The notes under the pieces were generated by a model that worked only from the letters and a program-made list of their open reading frames with translations, was not told the origin of the DNA and did not search any database. A stretch of 64,000 nucleotides of DNA from Daucus carota subsp. sativus (taxonomy: Eukaryota; Streptophyta; Magnoliopsida; Apiales; Apiaceae). The position numbers were made by a program, and so were the translations under genes. The stretch spans positions 36,459,296 through 36,523,295 of the forward strand of contig NC_030386.2 of NCBI RefSeq assembly GCF_001625215.2, in the 5' to 3' direction. Shown here piece after piece: positions 24,559 through 34,676 of the stretch. Every line of letters starts with the position of its first letter. The stretch's first letter is position 1.

Positions 24559-26809
24559 CTATGGAAGGAGTCTAACTTGCAAAGTTTTCTCCTCTGTCAA
24601 CACAAGCTCTATAGTTTCTCCTTCTTCAACTTGACTTCCCATGGTGAACTGTGTCCATCCTTTTCCAAAGCGGCAGAGGTTGCCAAACCTCAAAACACGA
24701 ACACGATACACAGTGTTTTCACATATCAGCGTCAGTACTGTAGACTTCTTCCAATTTTTGTAGGTAGAATACCAGTCCCGAGGAAAATACTGCAGCAAGT
24801 AAGCAAACTATATATAAAGGCCTGTTGAGATGAGGCAGAAAAAATGGTATTTAATTGTAAATTAACTTACAGCTCCATGACACTTCTTATCAACATGTGA
24901 AGATTTCAGAATAACTTGGAAAGATAGGTGGTTTTCATGAGGAAGAACAGCTTCCAATTGATTAACTAATGATACAATAAACCAAAAAAATATCAAAGCA
25001 GGAAATTATTTCAAGTTATGTAGGTATGCAGATTAATTATCAATCAACGCAGAACCTGCAATTTCATTGTACTGCGGAGGTTCGTCTACTTCCATACCTG
25101 ACATAATAAAATTTCAAGGTCAGCTAAATACAATGCAAATTCAGGAAATGGCACGAAAATAATCATTAGCTCTTAATAAAATCAGAACTCACTTTCAGCA
25201 CTACTGTCCGAGATGAAAATTACATCTTCATCATGTCTGTTGTTCACAATTCCAGGACCAGAGTTGTAGTTCAATTGCATTCCAGAAGCTGTGAAGAGGT
25301 GCACCACAAATTTTGACTCATACACATAGCTGAACATCATCACATCATTCTCCTTTAATGAATACTGTTGTATCAAATTCCTAAATCCTTTTAAGAAATG
25401 ACTACGAGGACAGTAATCAACCAAATAAGACTCTCCGTTTCCGATAATTAATGTCACAGACTGACTAATAAGTGCACCGCCGTGTTTAACGAACACACGT
25501 GGTATTTCCTGCATTTGTAAACCGAGTTTAATACATGTAATTTCATGAGAATATTTGGATAGTAAGTGATAATTAATATACCATTTGTCCGGCAGAAAGG
25601 AACTGTTCGTTTATTATCTTAAACCAATTCATAACTCCATCTTTATTTCCCAAACCTGAAAATACCATGACAACTTAGAACAGATGCAATTAGAACATAT
25701 ATCATTACGCTATGACAATAGTCTTACCACATGTATTACACCTTGAAAGAAGACCTTTTTCGTATACACACATTTCATATTTCTGTTGGTCGCCAGTCAT
25801 TGCAAACACCAGTGTGTCTCCAACTCTTAATTTTGCACATCTTGCTATCTTATACCACTTCCTGTCCAGATAAACTTTTCCATTCTTCCACTCTAACTTG
25901 ACCTTCCAGGTCAAGTTCTTGAATGTTAGCTTCACGCACTCCATTGACTGGACCATGCTTAACTTTGGAAGTGCTTTTGTTTTGAAAATCTTTCAATTAC
26001 AAGTACCCAAAATTATGCATCAATCATCATATGGCCTACTTAATATATAAAAACAATAAAACTTATTTACCTTATACTGATCCTTTTGAACAAGGTGCCT
26101 TTTGTGTAGTACCATATCATAAAGTCCAAGGCCACTGTTATACCCATTAAAACCCAAAGATCCGCGTAGTTTGTCCACTTCATAATCTGACAACTCAAAG
26201 AAATTCTTTCCTAGACCTAAAGTCTCATCAAGTTTCAAACTTATATTATAATTGCTCTCCACAGCATACTCATTGTATATTTGTATATTGAAGTTGGGGC
26301 CTCCAATATACTCAAACATAATTAGATTGAAAGGCTTAATGGAATAATAAGTCATGAGCTGATCTAAACCCTCAACCCGAAATCTATCTTTTCTATAAAT
26401 ACCAGTCCAGACTACTCCGCCTGGGAGGTGTAAGAATACAGTTTCGGGTATAGTTTCACCATATTCCAGACAAAACTCTTTTGGCCAGATCTAAAATAAA
26501 AAAAAAAATAACAGAGTAAGTGACACTTACTTGACCAACATGCAATGAAGTAAATGAACAGATTTTCTTACCACAACTCCTGGACTGTAGTTTGATGCGT
26601 AGTTCGGGCATACAAACTTGATGTCAATCTTTTCAGAAGGCTCGACCACTGGCTTACCCATTTTCGTAGTCATGATAGTTCTCGGCACATCATGATTGCT
26701 GTCAAAAGAACACAGACTATACTATTACTATCATGCTTAACATATAATAAGAACATAAACAATTTATCTTCAAGATAGAATATGATTACCGAGAGGAAGA
26801 CGACGCCAT
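24559..26809 (-). CDS. Protein with about four B3-type DNA-binding domains (REM-like)
   Basis: Nine exons on the minus strand (26790-26809, 26572-26698, 26071-26490, 25728-25989, 25582-25655, 25193-25508, 25056-25097, 24871-24965, 24559-24789) total 1,587 nt, or 528 residues, all in phase and without a stop. B3-like repeats lie at about residues 30-135 (WPKEFCLEYGETIPETVFLH, GVVWTGIYRKDRF, FEYIGG), 185-270 (LTWKVKLEWKNGKVYL, LRVGDTLVFAM), 280-390 (IPRVFVKHGG, YSLKENDVMMFSYVYESKF) and 430-528 (AYFPRDWYSTYKN, GKGWTQFTMGSQVEEGET). The arrangement resembles plant REM B3 proteins, nuclear factors often expressed in reproductive meristems; targets cannot be predicted. The gene is antiparallel to the RPA-like genes and lies between them, so it may have been captured by a Helitron. 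Confidence 0.8.
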
Positions 26810-27096
26810 GCAGCAGTTTGGAGAAGGAGACGAAGCGGAAGATGAAAAGTCTTGGTAAAGTACAAATGATGGTTCGCGTACAGGACGAAGGAAATGCCTG
26901 TATAATCTATTTTTAGGGGCTCAAAACTGAAGGGTCATTAATACAAACCCGTCAGTTATGTTTCCTTTAGAGTATTAAATATCATTTTTGCAGAGTTGGT
27001 TGTAATATATGTATATTGAACTTTTAACAAAGAAATCCCATTTAACGAAGTCGGCTGATTACTTTTTAAAATAAAGGCCGCGATGAGGTTATATTA

Positions 27097-27125
27097 TATG
27101 CTTAATATATGCTTAATATATGCTT
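27097..27125 (+). repeat. Short ATATGCTTAAT tandem repeat
   Basis: Three tandem units of about 12 bp, ATATGCTTAAT with small junction differences, lie immediately before the palindrome at 27132. Confidence 0.8.
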
Positions 27126-27131
27126 AATGGA

Positions 27132-27155
27132 CTTCTGGGCTTAAAAGCCCAGAAG
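27132..27155. repeat. Perfect 11-bp palindromic inverted repeat
   Basis: CTTCTGGGCTT, then AA, then AAGCCCAGAAG: a perfect 11-bp stem with a 2-bp centre. It could extrude as a small cruciform or be a protein-binding dyad; no function is demonstrated. Confidence 0.9.
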
Positions 27156-27171
27156 CCGGCTTCCTCTCCTT

Positions 27172-27927
27172 TGCCCACCGTTTGGCAAACAATTTTAAGT
27201 ACTTAAAAACACTAAAAGAAGTTCATAAAAAAAAGCTAGAGAAGTTGGCTTTTTCCGGAACATGGCTTAAGCTTCTTTCACTTTGCTTCTTACTGTTTTC
27301 TTTTTTATTCTTGCTGTCTAACATGAGTGAGTGAGGTGATTGAATTTTAAAAAAAATTTATTTAAACTTTTGTTTTTAATTTTATGAAATACTCAAATAT
27401 ATTAATATTATATATATTTATATTTATATAAAATTTTAAACACAATTATAGATCACTTAAATGTGAAATATATTAGTCCATTACGAAATATAGTTTCGAA
27501 TCATAATTTCACTTATTTAAGTTATTAATTGTGAATAAATTATAATAACATAAGTTTGGTCAAATCTTTTCATTCATACCTTAATTATATTTTTAATATA
27601 ATTCTAATAAATAAATAAATGAAACTTATAAAAAAAATAAGAGACAAAATAAATAAAAAATCATTTTTTATATAATATAAATATTAATCTAATATCATAT
27701 TTGCATCAACTTTTCTCAATTTATTTCGTAAATATTAAATAATTATATTACAAAATTACGAAACTATACCAACTTATAAGTTAAGTTATCCAAACACTTA
27801 AAAACTTTTAATTCACGGTATCCAAACACTTATGATAGCTTATAAGTCCAAATCAGCTTCTCACTTATAATTCACTTCTTTATTTTAAGCAATAAGTCAC
27901 TTCTTTTAAGTCCAGCCAAACGGCCCC
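27172..27927. mobile_element. Possible MITE with CCGTTTGGC inverted ends
   Basis: The left end contains ACCGTTTGGCAAAC, and the right end in reverse complement contains GGGCCGTTTGGCTGGAC. Both are followed by AAGTACTTA/AAGTGACTTA-like sequence. The interior is AT-rich with repeated CTTATAAGT motifs. No clear target duplication could be read, so the boundaries are approximate. Confidence 0.4.
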
Positions 27928-27952
27928 ATAATCCGTTTAGGACTATCCTCAC

Positions 27953-28118
27953 ACTCATTTTAACAAACGATTTGGAACATTATGTTTCTATTCAAATCCC
28001 GCACCCGTTCAAGTACTTCATATGTTCAAATAAGTACTCATTATAACAAACGATTTCGAACATTATATTTCTATTCAAATCGTTCACTCCTTCAAGTACT
28101 TCATAAATTCAAATAAAT
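27953..28118 (+). repeat. 83-bp tandem duplication
   Basis: Two head-to-tail units start at 27953 (ACTCATTTTAACAAACGATT) and 28036 (ACTCATTATAACAAACGATT), with a period of 83 bp and a few mismatches. They lie about 0.6 kb upstream of RPA-like gene B. Confidence 0.85.
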
Positions 28119-28674
28119 ATGATCAAAAAATGACCTGCACTCAAATTTGAAAGGTCGATAAGGTCATTCGACATAGCATGCTTCTAACCGGCGAAACAAA
28201 TCTCCGTACATACCCTATCTTCCGTAGCACTGCAATATCTAACATGAGATTTTAAAAAAGTACTAAGTATTTAATATAAACCTACAGTTTAGTATATTAA
28301 AACCGTCAGAGAACTCAGCTTTTCATACATCATACATGATACAGACAGTTTGGAGTCTTCCACAGTACAGAGCAAGATGATGCAGATAATAGGTAGTACC
28401 TATGTGCTCTCCTTCAACTGTACTCTCAAACTTAATCACCATACACCTGTAACAATCTTGGGAAACCTTAGCTGTCAAGGATTTCAACACAACTATTAGA
28501 GATTAGAGATTGGAGAGAACGAATTAAATTCTACAGCATTCAAGTTTGCAACTCACTCTGTCTTCGGATAATCTTCAGGTCAGTTAAAGCCTCAACCACT
28601 CTTGCTCAATTCATTATACAGAACCTGCAATTAATTTCTCAAATGTAACTTTATTTTTATATTAGGGTTTTAAG

Positions 28675-31010
28675 ATGGAACTTGAGAAATTTGATTCAAT
28701 CGAAGCTTTGACAACGACGCGTTTCGATTGGAAATGTAGACTACGCTTACAGTGTCTGTGGAGAGCTTCAAACATGAAAACCAAAGAGTTCTGGGGCTTA
28801 AACATGATCTATATTGACGATTCAGTTAGCATGCTAAACTTATATAAAATATAAATATAAAATATAAAATTCCTATTTTTCCTGCATTGTTCGGTTTCTT
28901 AGATTAATTTTTGTTCACCTAAATATTTGTAGAACCATAGGATCCATGCCTTTGCCAGCGCAAAATACTGCAAAAATCTGATTAATGAAGTGAAAGAAGG
29001 AAAAATTTATATCTTAACCAATTTCAAAGTTAAGGATTATGTTGGAGATGAAACATTTAGAGCTGTTCGCAACAAAAAGCACATTTACTTTACTACCCAC
29101 ACCAAAATTGAGAAAGATGTGGACAATGGTTTACAGATCGACAGGCATGCTTTTGATTTGTTCTACATGGGAGAAATGCCAAAGTTGGCAACTGACAACC
29201 GGTTTTTAGTTGGTAAGTTATATAAACAATTCTTGGTCATGTAGTTGTTGAAATTATAACTTGGTAAATTCTTTTTTGTGGCTATAGATGTCGTAGGTGA
29301 AATCCGGAATGTGCGTGCAAATATTAAGTCTACCAAAACTGATTCTGAGAAAGTTCTAACAAAATTTGACCTGTGCGATGAGAGGTATGTTGTTGCCTAG
29401 ATTAATATATTTTAGGAAGGACATTTACTTAAAACTATTAATTTTCGACAAATGTTAACAGGCACACTCTGGCTGTAACTCTATTTGACGATTTTGGAAC
29501 TCAGTTTGAGCAAACGCTGAGATGTTGCAAGGACCAACAGGTCTTTGTCATAATATGTGCTGCGAAGATTGGCCTCTATGAAGGTTAGATGCTCTGTCTT
29601 ACAACATATACTTACAACAGCCTGAACTCCTTAAATGTTTTTTTACAGGTTTACCTAACTTAACAAACTACTCTGCTACAAGAATCTACATAAATCCAGG
29701 GCATTACAGCGTACGTCAGCTCAGAGAAAGGTTAAGAAATTACAAATGTTGTTGTCACTGCTAAATATATCTTAACACAAACACTAACACACAAAGCTTG
29801 CATTTAGGATTGCTGCCATGCCACGTGCAAAAGCTGGCTCACCACCTGTAGAAGAGATGAATTTTCCAATGCTGACTGTGAAACAAATCCAGTCATTGCC
29901 TCCTGAATCCAGCGAGGTAATGTGTCTAAACTATCCAATACAGTAATCTATTCGACACCTTCGTTAATTTCATGTTTTTTATAAATATATTATGTTTGTA
30001 CAGTGTAAAGTCAATTGCAAGGTTCGTGTGACCAAAGTTGAGGAAAATGCTAATTGGTATTATGCAATTTGCACAAAGTGTCCAGCAGAAATTGTCAAAG
30101 AAAACGGCGTTTTCAACTGCATCAACTGTAAAAGAATTATTCCATATCCAGACAAAAGGTTTCGAACCAAGTTTATAAAAATATGCTTCAGGATATATAA
30201 AATTGCTTGCTGAATTTAAAATTCCACAGGTTCCGTGTTTGCACATTGTGCAGCGACAGCACAGGAACAATTGCAATAATATTTCTTGATGAAGATGTGA
30301 GCCGTATTCTAGAGAAAACAGTTTTTGACGTTGAAGTTGAAATGTTTGAGGTATATAAATACTATTATGCACAGATAATATGAAATAAATATATAATTTC
30401 GACATAATTACTTAATTACGATGTCATTTGATATATACAAATGACACCGTAAATGCCACTGATGAAACTATTGATTAATAGGCCAAAACTGAAGGGCAAT
30501 TTCCACAACAGCTTAAGGAGTTGCAGAATGAAGTGTATGACATCACTCTAAACATTACGGCTGACAATCTGAAGAAAGGATCAAAGGTCTACGAAGCCTT
30601 TCAGATTCTGGACAAAGTCGAGAGTGGAGGCAATTTTGATCCATCTGGCGGAAAACACAGCGAAATGGCAGATGCAATCTCTGTGGACGTAAGAATATTT
30701 CCTTCTGCGTTAAAAAACAAATAATTTTGCTTCAGGTCTAATATTAGTTATTACAGCTTGGAGATGACAACATGAACACTCCGAACACTGGGATTTCTTC
30801 TACGAAAACAAGACCTCGAGTCCATATTGAGCCTCTTCCGTTTGATCCTAAAGGAGCAAGTCCTGCCAAAGCTATCAAAAAGGAAAATCCGGAAAAGGTA
30901 TTGTCATGAAAACTTATCAATGTATTTTCCTACACACTGCAATTCTTTTTTTTTTTTTTAAATCCTACACACTACAAATCTCAATATTATTTCTTAACTA
31001 TCTGCAGTGA
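28675..31010 (+). CDS. RPA1-like single-strand DNA-binding protein B (full length)
   Basis: Eleven exons (28675-28824, 28933-29212, 29288-29384, 29462-29583, 29649-29730, 29808-29916, 30004-30158, 30230-30350, 30482-30688, 30757-30897, 31008-31010) total 1,467 nt, or 488 residues. The order matches the large subunit of replication protein A without its N-terminal protein-interaction domain. The first OB fold is opened by FDWKCRLRLQCLWRAS, the second by DVVGEIRNVRAN, and the C-terminal OB fold holds a four-cysteine zinc ribbon (CTKC, 30070-30081, and CINC, 30118-30129). A charged tail follows. The final exon encodes only the stop codon, so the real tail could differ. No internal stop was found. 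RPA1-like proteins with this layout (often annotated as DUF223) are common in plant Helitrons. It could instead be a host gene. Confidence 0.8.
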
Positions 31011-31390
31011 TTGGGCAAGGAACTATACTTTTGCTGATTAGGATTGGATGACTTTTGGCATATTGGAGCTTTGATTTGGGATATCTCTGTTTTATTTATG
31101 TTTCGTGACTTTAAAACTTTGTCTGTATTAATGCTCTTAACTTTAACAACTGTCCTGTAACAACATAACTCCGCATCCATCCATCCATCCATTATTATTA
31201 ATGCATGACTTCTGATAAGATTTGGACATGTAATTACTATTTCTTCTATCTGTAGCAGTTTATGATTTTGTTAAATCATTTGTTTTACTACATTAAATGC
31301 TTTCACAACAGCATCAACTTTGTTAGGTACTATAAATTAGTTGTTACCCATACTGTCTTCTATACACTTTGTTTCAAATTTCTTAACACC

Positions 31391-33438
31391 ATGGCAAACA
31401 AGTTTACATCAATAGCAAACATTCAGACAGGATTCCATGCGACCAATCTGAAGATCAAAGTTCGTGTAATACGGCTCTGGAGGGGTACAACAAAGAAAGG
31501 AGAGGAATTTACGTCTTTCAACATCCTGCTACTCGACTGCAAGGTCACTTTTGTCATGTTTTCATCTACTATTATTTCTGCTATAGAACAATTAACTTAT
31601 ACATTATGGTCTGCAGAATAGCACAATTCATGCTTTTATACCAGCTGTGTGCGCTTATGACCTGGAAAGACAAATCATGGTGGGAACTGTGAATATTATT
31701 TCTGACTTCATTGTGCAAGCTTACAAAGACACTGACGGTTTCCGTAGTGTTCGTGCTGCAAATCAACTAATCTTCACGAAGGAGACAAAGATACAACAGG
31801 TGGATGAGTAAGGAACAAAGATTGCACACGAGTACTTTGATCTCTATGATCACAGTGAAGTGAAACCGTTTGCTGCCCAAACAACTTATCTCATTGGTGC
31901 TAAATTTTGTTACGCATATTATAATTTCTGAGCATATTTTAATTTTAAGCTTGCTCATCTGCTTCTTATGTCACAGATATTGTAGGTGTTATCACAGATC
32001 ATGAGATTTATATCAACAACATTACCAACAGACACGGAGAGGCCCAAGAGCAAGCCAAGTTTGCTATAACTGATGGAAGGTAAACTCCCAGTTCATAATC
32101 ATGCATACTCAAGTTTGCAAGGTAAAAGTTCATAAGGTATTTATTAGCTCACTACCGCAGTTCACTGTGGAAAGTGACCTTCTGGGATAAGTTTGCAAGG
32201 CTGTTTGTGAAGGCCATTTGGGAGAAAATGGAAACACCAGTAATAATCATTATTGCTGGATGCAGAGTTCAAAACTTCAACAGTATGTTCTCTACGTACA
32301 GTTTTTGTCTCAATTTTACCTCTTACTTTACACGGTGAAAAAACAATCATTAACATAGGCATACTCCATTTCAGATGAAGTTATTCTAACAAACGTTGCT
32401 GGAACAAAATTCTACCTCAATTACGACCATCACAGTGTCAAACATCTGAGAAGAATGTGAGTTTTAGCTTTGCAAATTTCTGAAGTTAAGGAAATCAGGA
32501 TATTTCCTGCAGTCATTATGTAACAACTTCACATTAACAGGCTAAAGGATCCAGATTTTGCAAAAAAAGTCGCAGCAAACAACATATCAACAAAGGCAGA
32601 ACTTCTTACAGTTCAACAGATTCAGTCTTTGGATAAAGAATTTATTCAGGTAATACTTTTCAGAAAAATTATCAATTGTTTTTGCCTTCTTTCTTAGTTT
32701 CTACGTTTTACAGTTCTTTCAGATAATCACTACATTTTTTTTCATGTGCAGAGGAATGTCCTGGCTCACGTGAACATCATGCAAGTTGATGGAAACCAGC
32801 CTTGGTTTTTGTATGTATGCACTTCCTGCAACTCAGAAGTTGAACCAAAAGATGACCTGTACTTTTGTCAAATCTGCACAAGAATAGTTCCTTATCCAGA
32901 AATAAGGTAGCATACGTCACTCTAAAATAATGTTTTATTATGTGCATAATGTATATATTTTAATTTTTTTCCACAGATTCCGCTTAGTCGTGCTTGCTTC
33001 AGACATTACTGGGACAATTCAAATCATCCTGCATGATCGACAGATAAGAACCCTGATTGGAAAGAGAGCAAGACAACTCATACAAGAGGTCAAATCTTTT
33101 TCTTTGTAATACATTCCAGCTTTTACATATTTGCACTAATATAATCATTTATCCAACCATTATTTCAGCAAGGACCATCAAACCACTTCCCACACTGCTT
33201 CAGTCTTCTGGCTCAGAAACCATACACGATCAAATTAGAAATCAATGAGATCAACATTAACAGCAAATGCACATTGTACTGGGCAACCAACATTTGTCAT
33301 GGTTTCAAACTAGAGTGTACAGAAGACAAAGTGGAGCAGACAGTTACAACAAATGACACAGAGGCTACAACATCAACCGTTGATCTGCAAGGTCTGTCGG
33401 GACTCAACTGCAACTCATCAGCCATTACCAAAGATTAA
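31391..33438 (+). pseudogene. RPA1-like protein C, interrupted by one in-frame TAA
   Basis: Nine exons (31391-31543, 31617-31896, 31977-32079, 32161-32282, 32375-32456, 32541-32649, 32752-32906, 32977-33088, 33169-33438) sum to 1,386 nt in phase. Internal exon sizes (280, 122, 82, 109, 155) are identical to those of gene B, so B and C are tandem paralogues. The order of domains is the same: first OB fold from FHATNLKIKVRVIRLWRG, second from DIVGVITDHEIYI, then the third with a CTSC...CQIC zinc ribbon and a tail. A TAA at 31809-31811, about codon 116, falls in the first OB fold. The frame stays open and homologous after it (GTKIAHEYFDLYDHSEV). Only a short peptide would be made. The 3' end lies 210 bp before the Helitron terminus. 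Confidence 0.8.
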
Positions 33439-33621
33439 GATCAAGCTCTGCCATCAAATTTTCAGCACCTGTCTTTCGGAAACAAAATCACTCAATGTAG
33501 TGACTTCACTAACTATGTTTGTTGTTAGGATATTTTGTTTAAAGTCGGAAAGTCAATGGTTTGTAATATTATCTTTATTATGTTGAAATTTTCTATTTTC
33601 GAACTTTTTTTATCTTCCAAC

Positions 33622-33649
33622 GCCCAGCACCGCGGGCTTAAATACTAGT
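33622..33649 (+). other. Helitron 3' terminus (hairpin + CTAG|T)
   Basis: A six-pair GC stem with one bulged A and the loop ACC (33622-33637) is followed by TTAAATACTAG and then T. Position 33648 is the last base of the element and T33649 the host base. Hairpin, spacing and CTAG match established plant Helitron 3' ends. Confidence 0.85.
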
Positions 33650-34676
33650 TTATATAGTCACGCGGTATATTCCTAATTTGAGATTAGTTTTTACATAGTA
33701 CTATTTTCTTGTATTTTTTCTGAATAAAATTAAGGATTTTTTCGTATGTCCATGTGCACGAACTAACAACTACTTTTTAACTAGATAGTGAATTTTTATG
33801 ACTACCATCCCACTAAATTAATAATGACTTTCCTGCATGCACCAAAATCCAACCCAATCAAAATCTTCTCATAACCAAGTAGGATATCGATCATCCTTGT
33901 TTTGATTATTTTTCACGTATTTAAAGTGCTAATAAGATCAAGTCTTAATTTTCTTCTAAAAAAAATCAAGTCTTAATTTTATTTTATAGGGAACTACTCA
34001 TATACTCCCTCCGTCCCTATTTATTTGTCCATTTTGGAAGTAAAAATTTGTCCCTATTTATCTGTCCATTTATACTTTCAAAACTAATTTATTGATAGTT
34101 TTTCAAATATATCTCCATAATTTCAATTTTCAAGGCTTGACTTATTTAAAACTTGGTTGAATTCATGTTTTCAAGACATAAAGTAGGGATATTCCACCAT
34201 TTTCAAGACATTAATTAGAGGTATTTAATGAAAAAGTTTATACAATCAAGTATTCCTTGGTATGTGTTTTTTTTTCCAAAATGGACAGATAAAAAGGGAC
34301 GGAGGGAGTAGTAAAATTTTGGAAAATACTGTAGACTTTATTATAGTACAATTAAACGTTTACATCCGGCCGTGTGAAGATTTCACTGTGAGTGCATGTT
34401 CATCAGTGCGTGCGCGTCGTATACATACGCGTCAAGTAACAATGCAAGCATTAAAGCAGATTCAACCCCTCGTTTGTCATGTATAGGTAATTGTTAATCA
34501 TAATTACGCTAATTAAATCAAAATTCATTTCACACTTTCATCGTAACTCCCACAATCATATTAGTCCCAAGTACATTCACCCTCTCCTGATCATTACGAA
34601 TCCATCCCCTCCTCATAATATATATACATCTCCTGCTAATAATTTCCTCATCACTGTCAACTCACATTTGTTCGAG
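33649..34676. promoter_or_regulatory. RKD2 upstream region with conserved promoter block
   Basis: Beyond the Helitron end, similarity to the RKD1 upstream region starts near 33880. It is interrupted by a Stowaway MITE (34015-34308) and resumes at about 34366 with CATCCGGCCGTGTGAAGATT. It includes GTGCGTGCGCGTCG, TACGCGTCAAGTAACAATGC and a TATA-like CATAATATATATACATC at 34613-34629, about 50 bases before the ATG. Confidence 0.65.
34015..34308. mobile_element. Stowaway MITE in the RKD2 promoter
   Basis: The left end is CTCCCTCCGTCCCTATTTAT and the right end, in reverse complement, is CTCCCTCCGTCCCTTTTTAT. TA flanks both sides (34013-34014 and 34309-34310). These are the canonical Stowaway ends of the Tc1/Mariner superfamily. 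Both inner flanks also share TCTGTCCATTTTGGA-like sequence. Length 294 bp, non-coding. Copy 1 of the RKD promoter has no element at this place. Confidence 0.93.

Larger units (their letters stand above)
26810..28674. promoter_or_regulatory. Divergent intergenic region between B3 and RPA-like B genes
   Basis: The B3 gene (-) and RPA-like gene B (+) are transcribed away from each other across this 1.9-kb gap, which must hold both promoters. It also contains a palindrome (27132-27155), a possible MITE (27172-27927) and an 83-bp tandem repeat (27953-28118), listed separately. No exon was seen. Confidence 0.5.
15867..33648 (+). mobile_element. Large Helitron-type element: Rep/helicase, three RPA1-like genes, B3 gene (5' end unresolved)
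   Basis: The right terminus is well formed. A GC hairpin (GCCCAGCACCGCGGGC at 33622-33637) is followed after seven bases by CTAG at 33645-33648 and then T, the standard Helitron 3' end and insertion dinucleotide. Inside on the same strand are a Rep/helicase gene and RPA1-like genes, the usual gene set of autonomous plant Helitrons. A B3 gene runs antiparallel in the middle. The left boundary given is only the first supported exon. It remains possible that two Helitrons are juxtaposed (Rep/helicase plus the first RPA gene; RPA genes two and three) and that the B3 gene lies between them. Confidence 0.65.
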
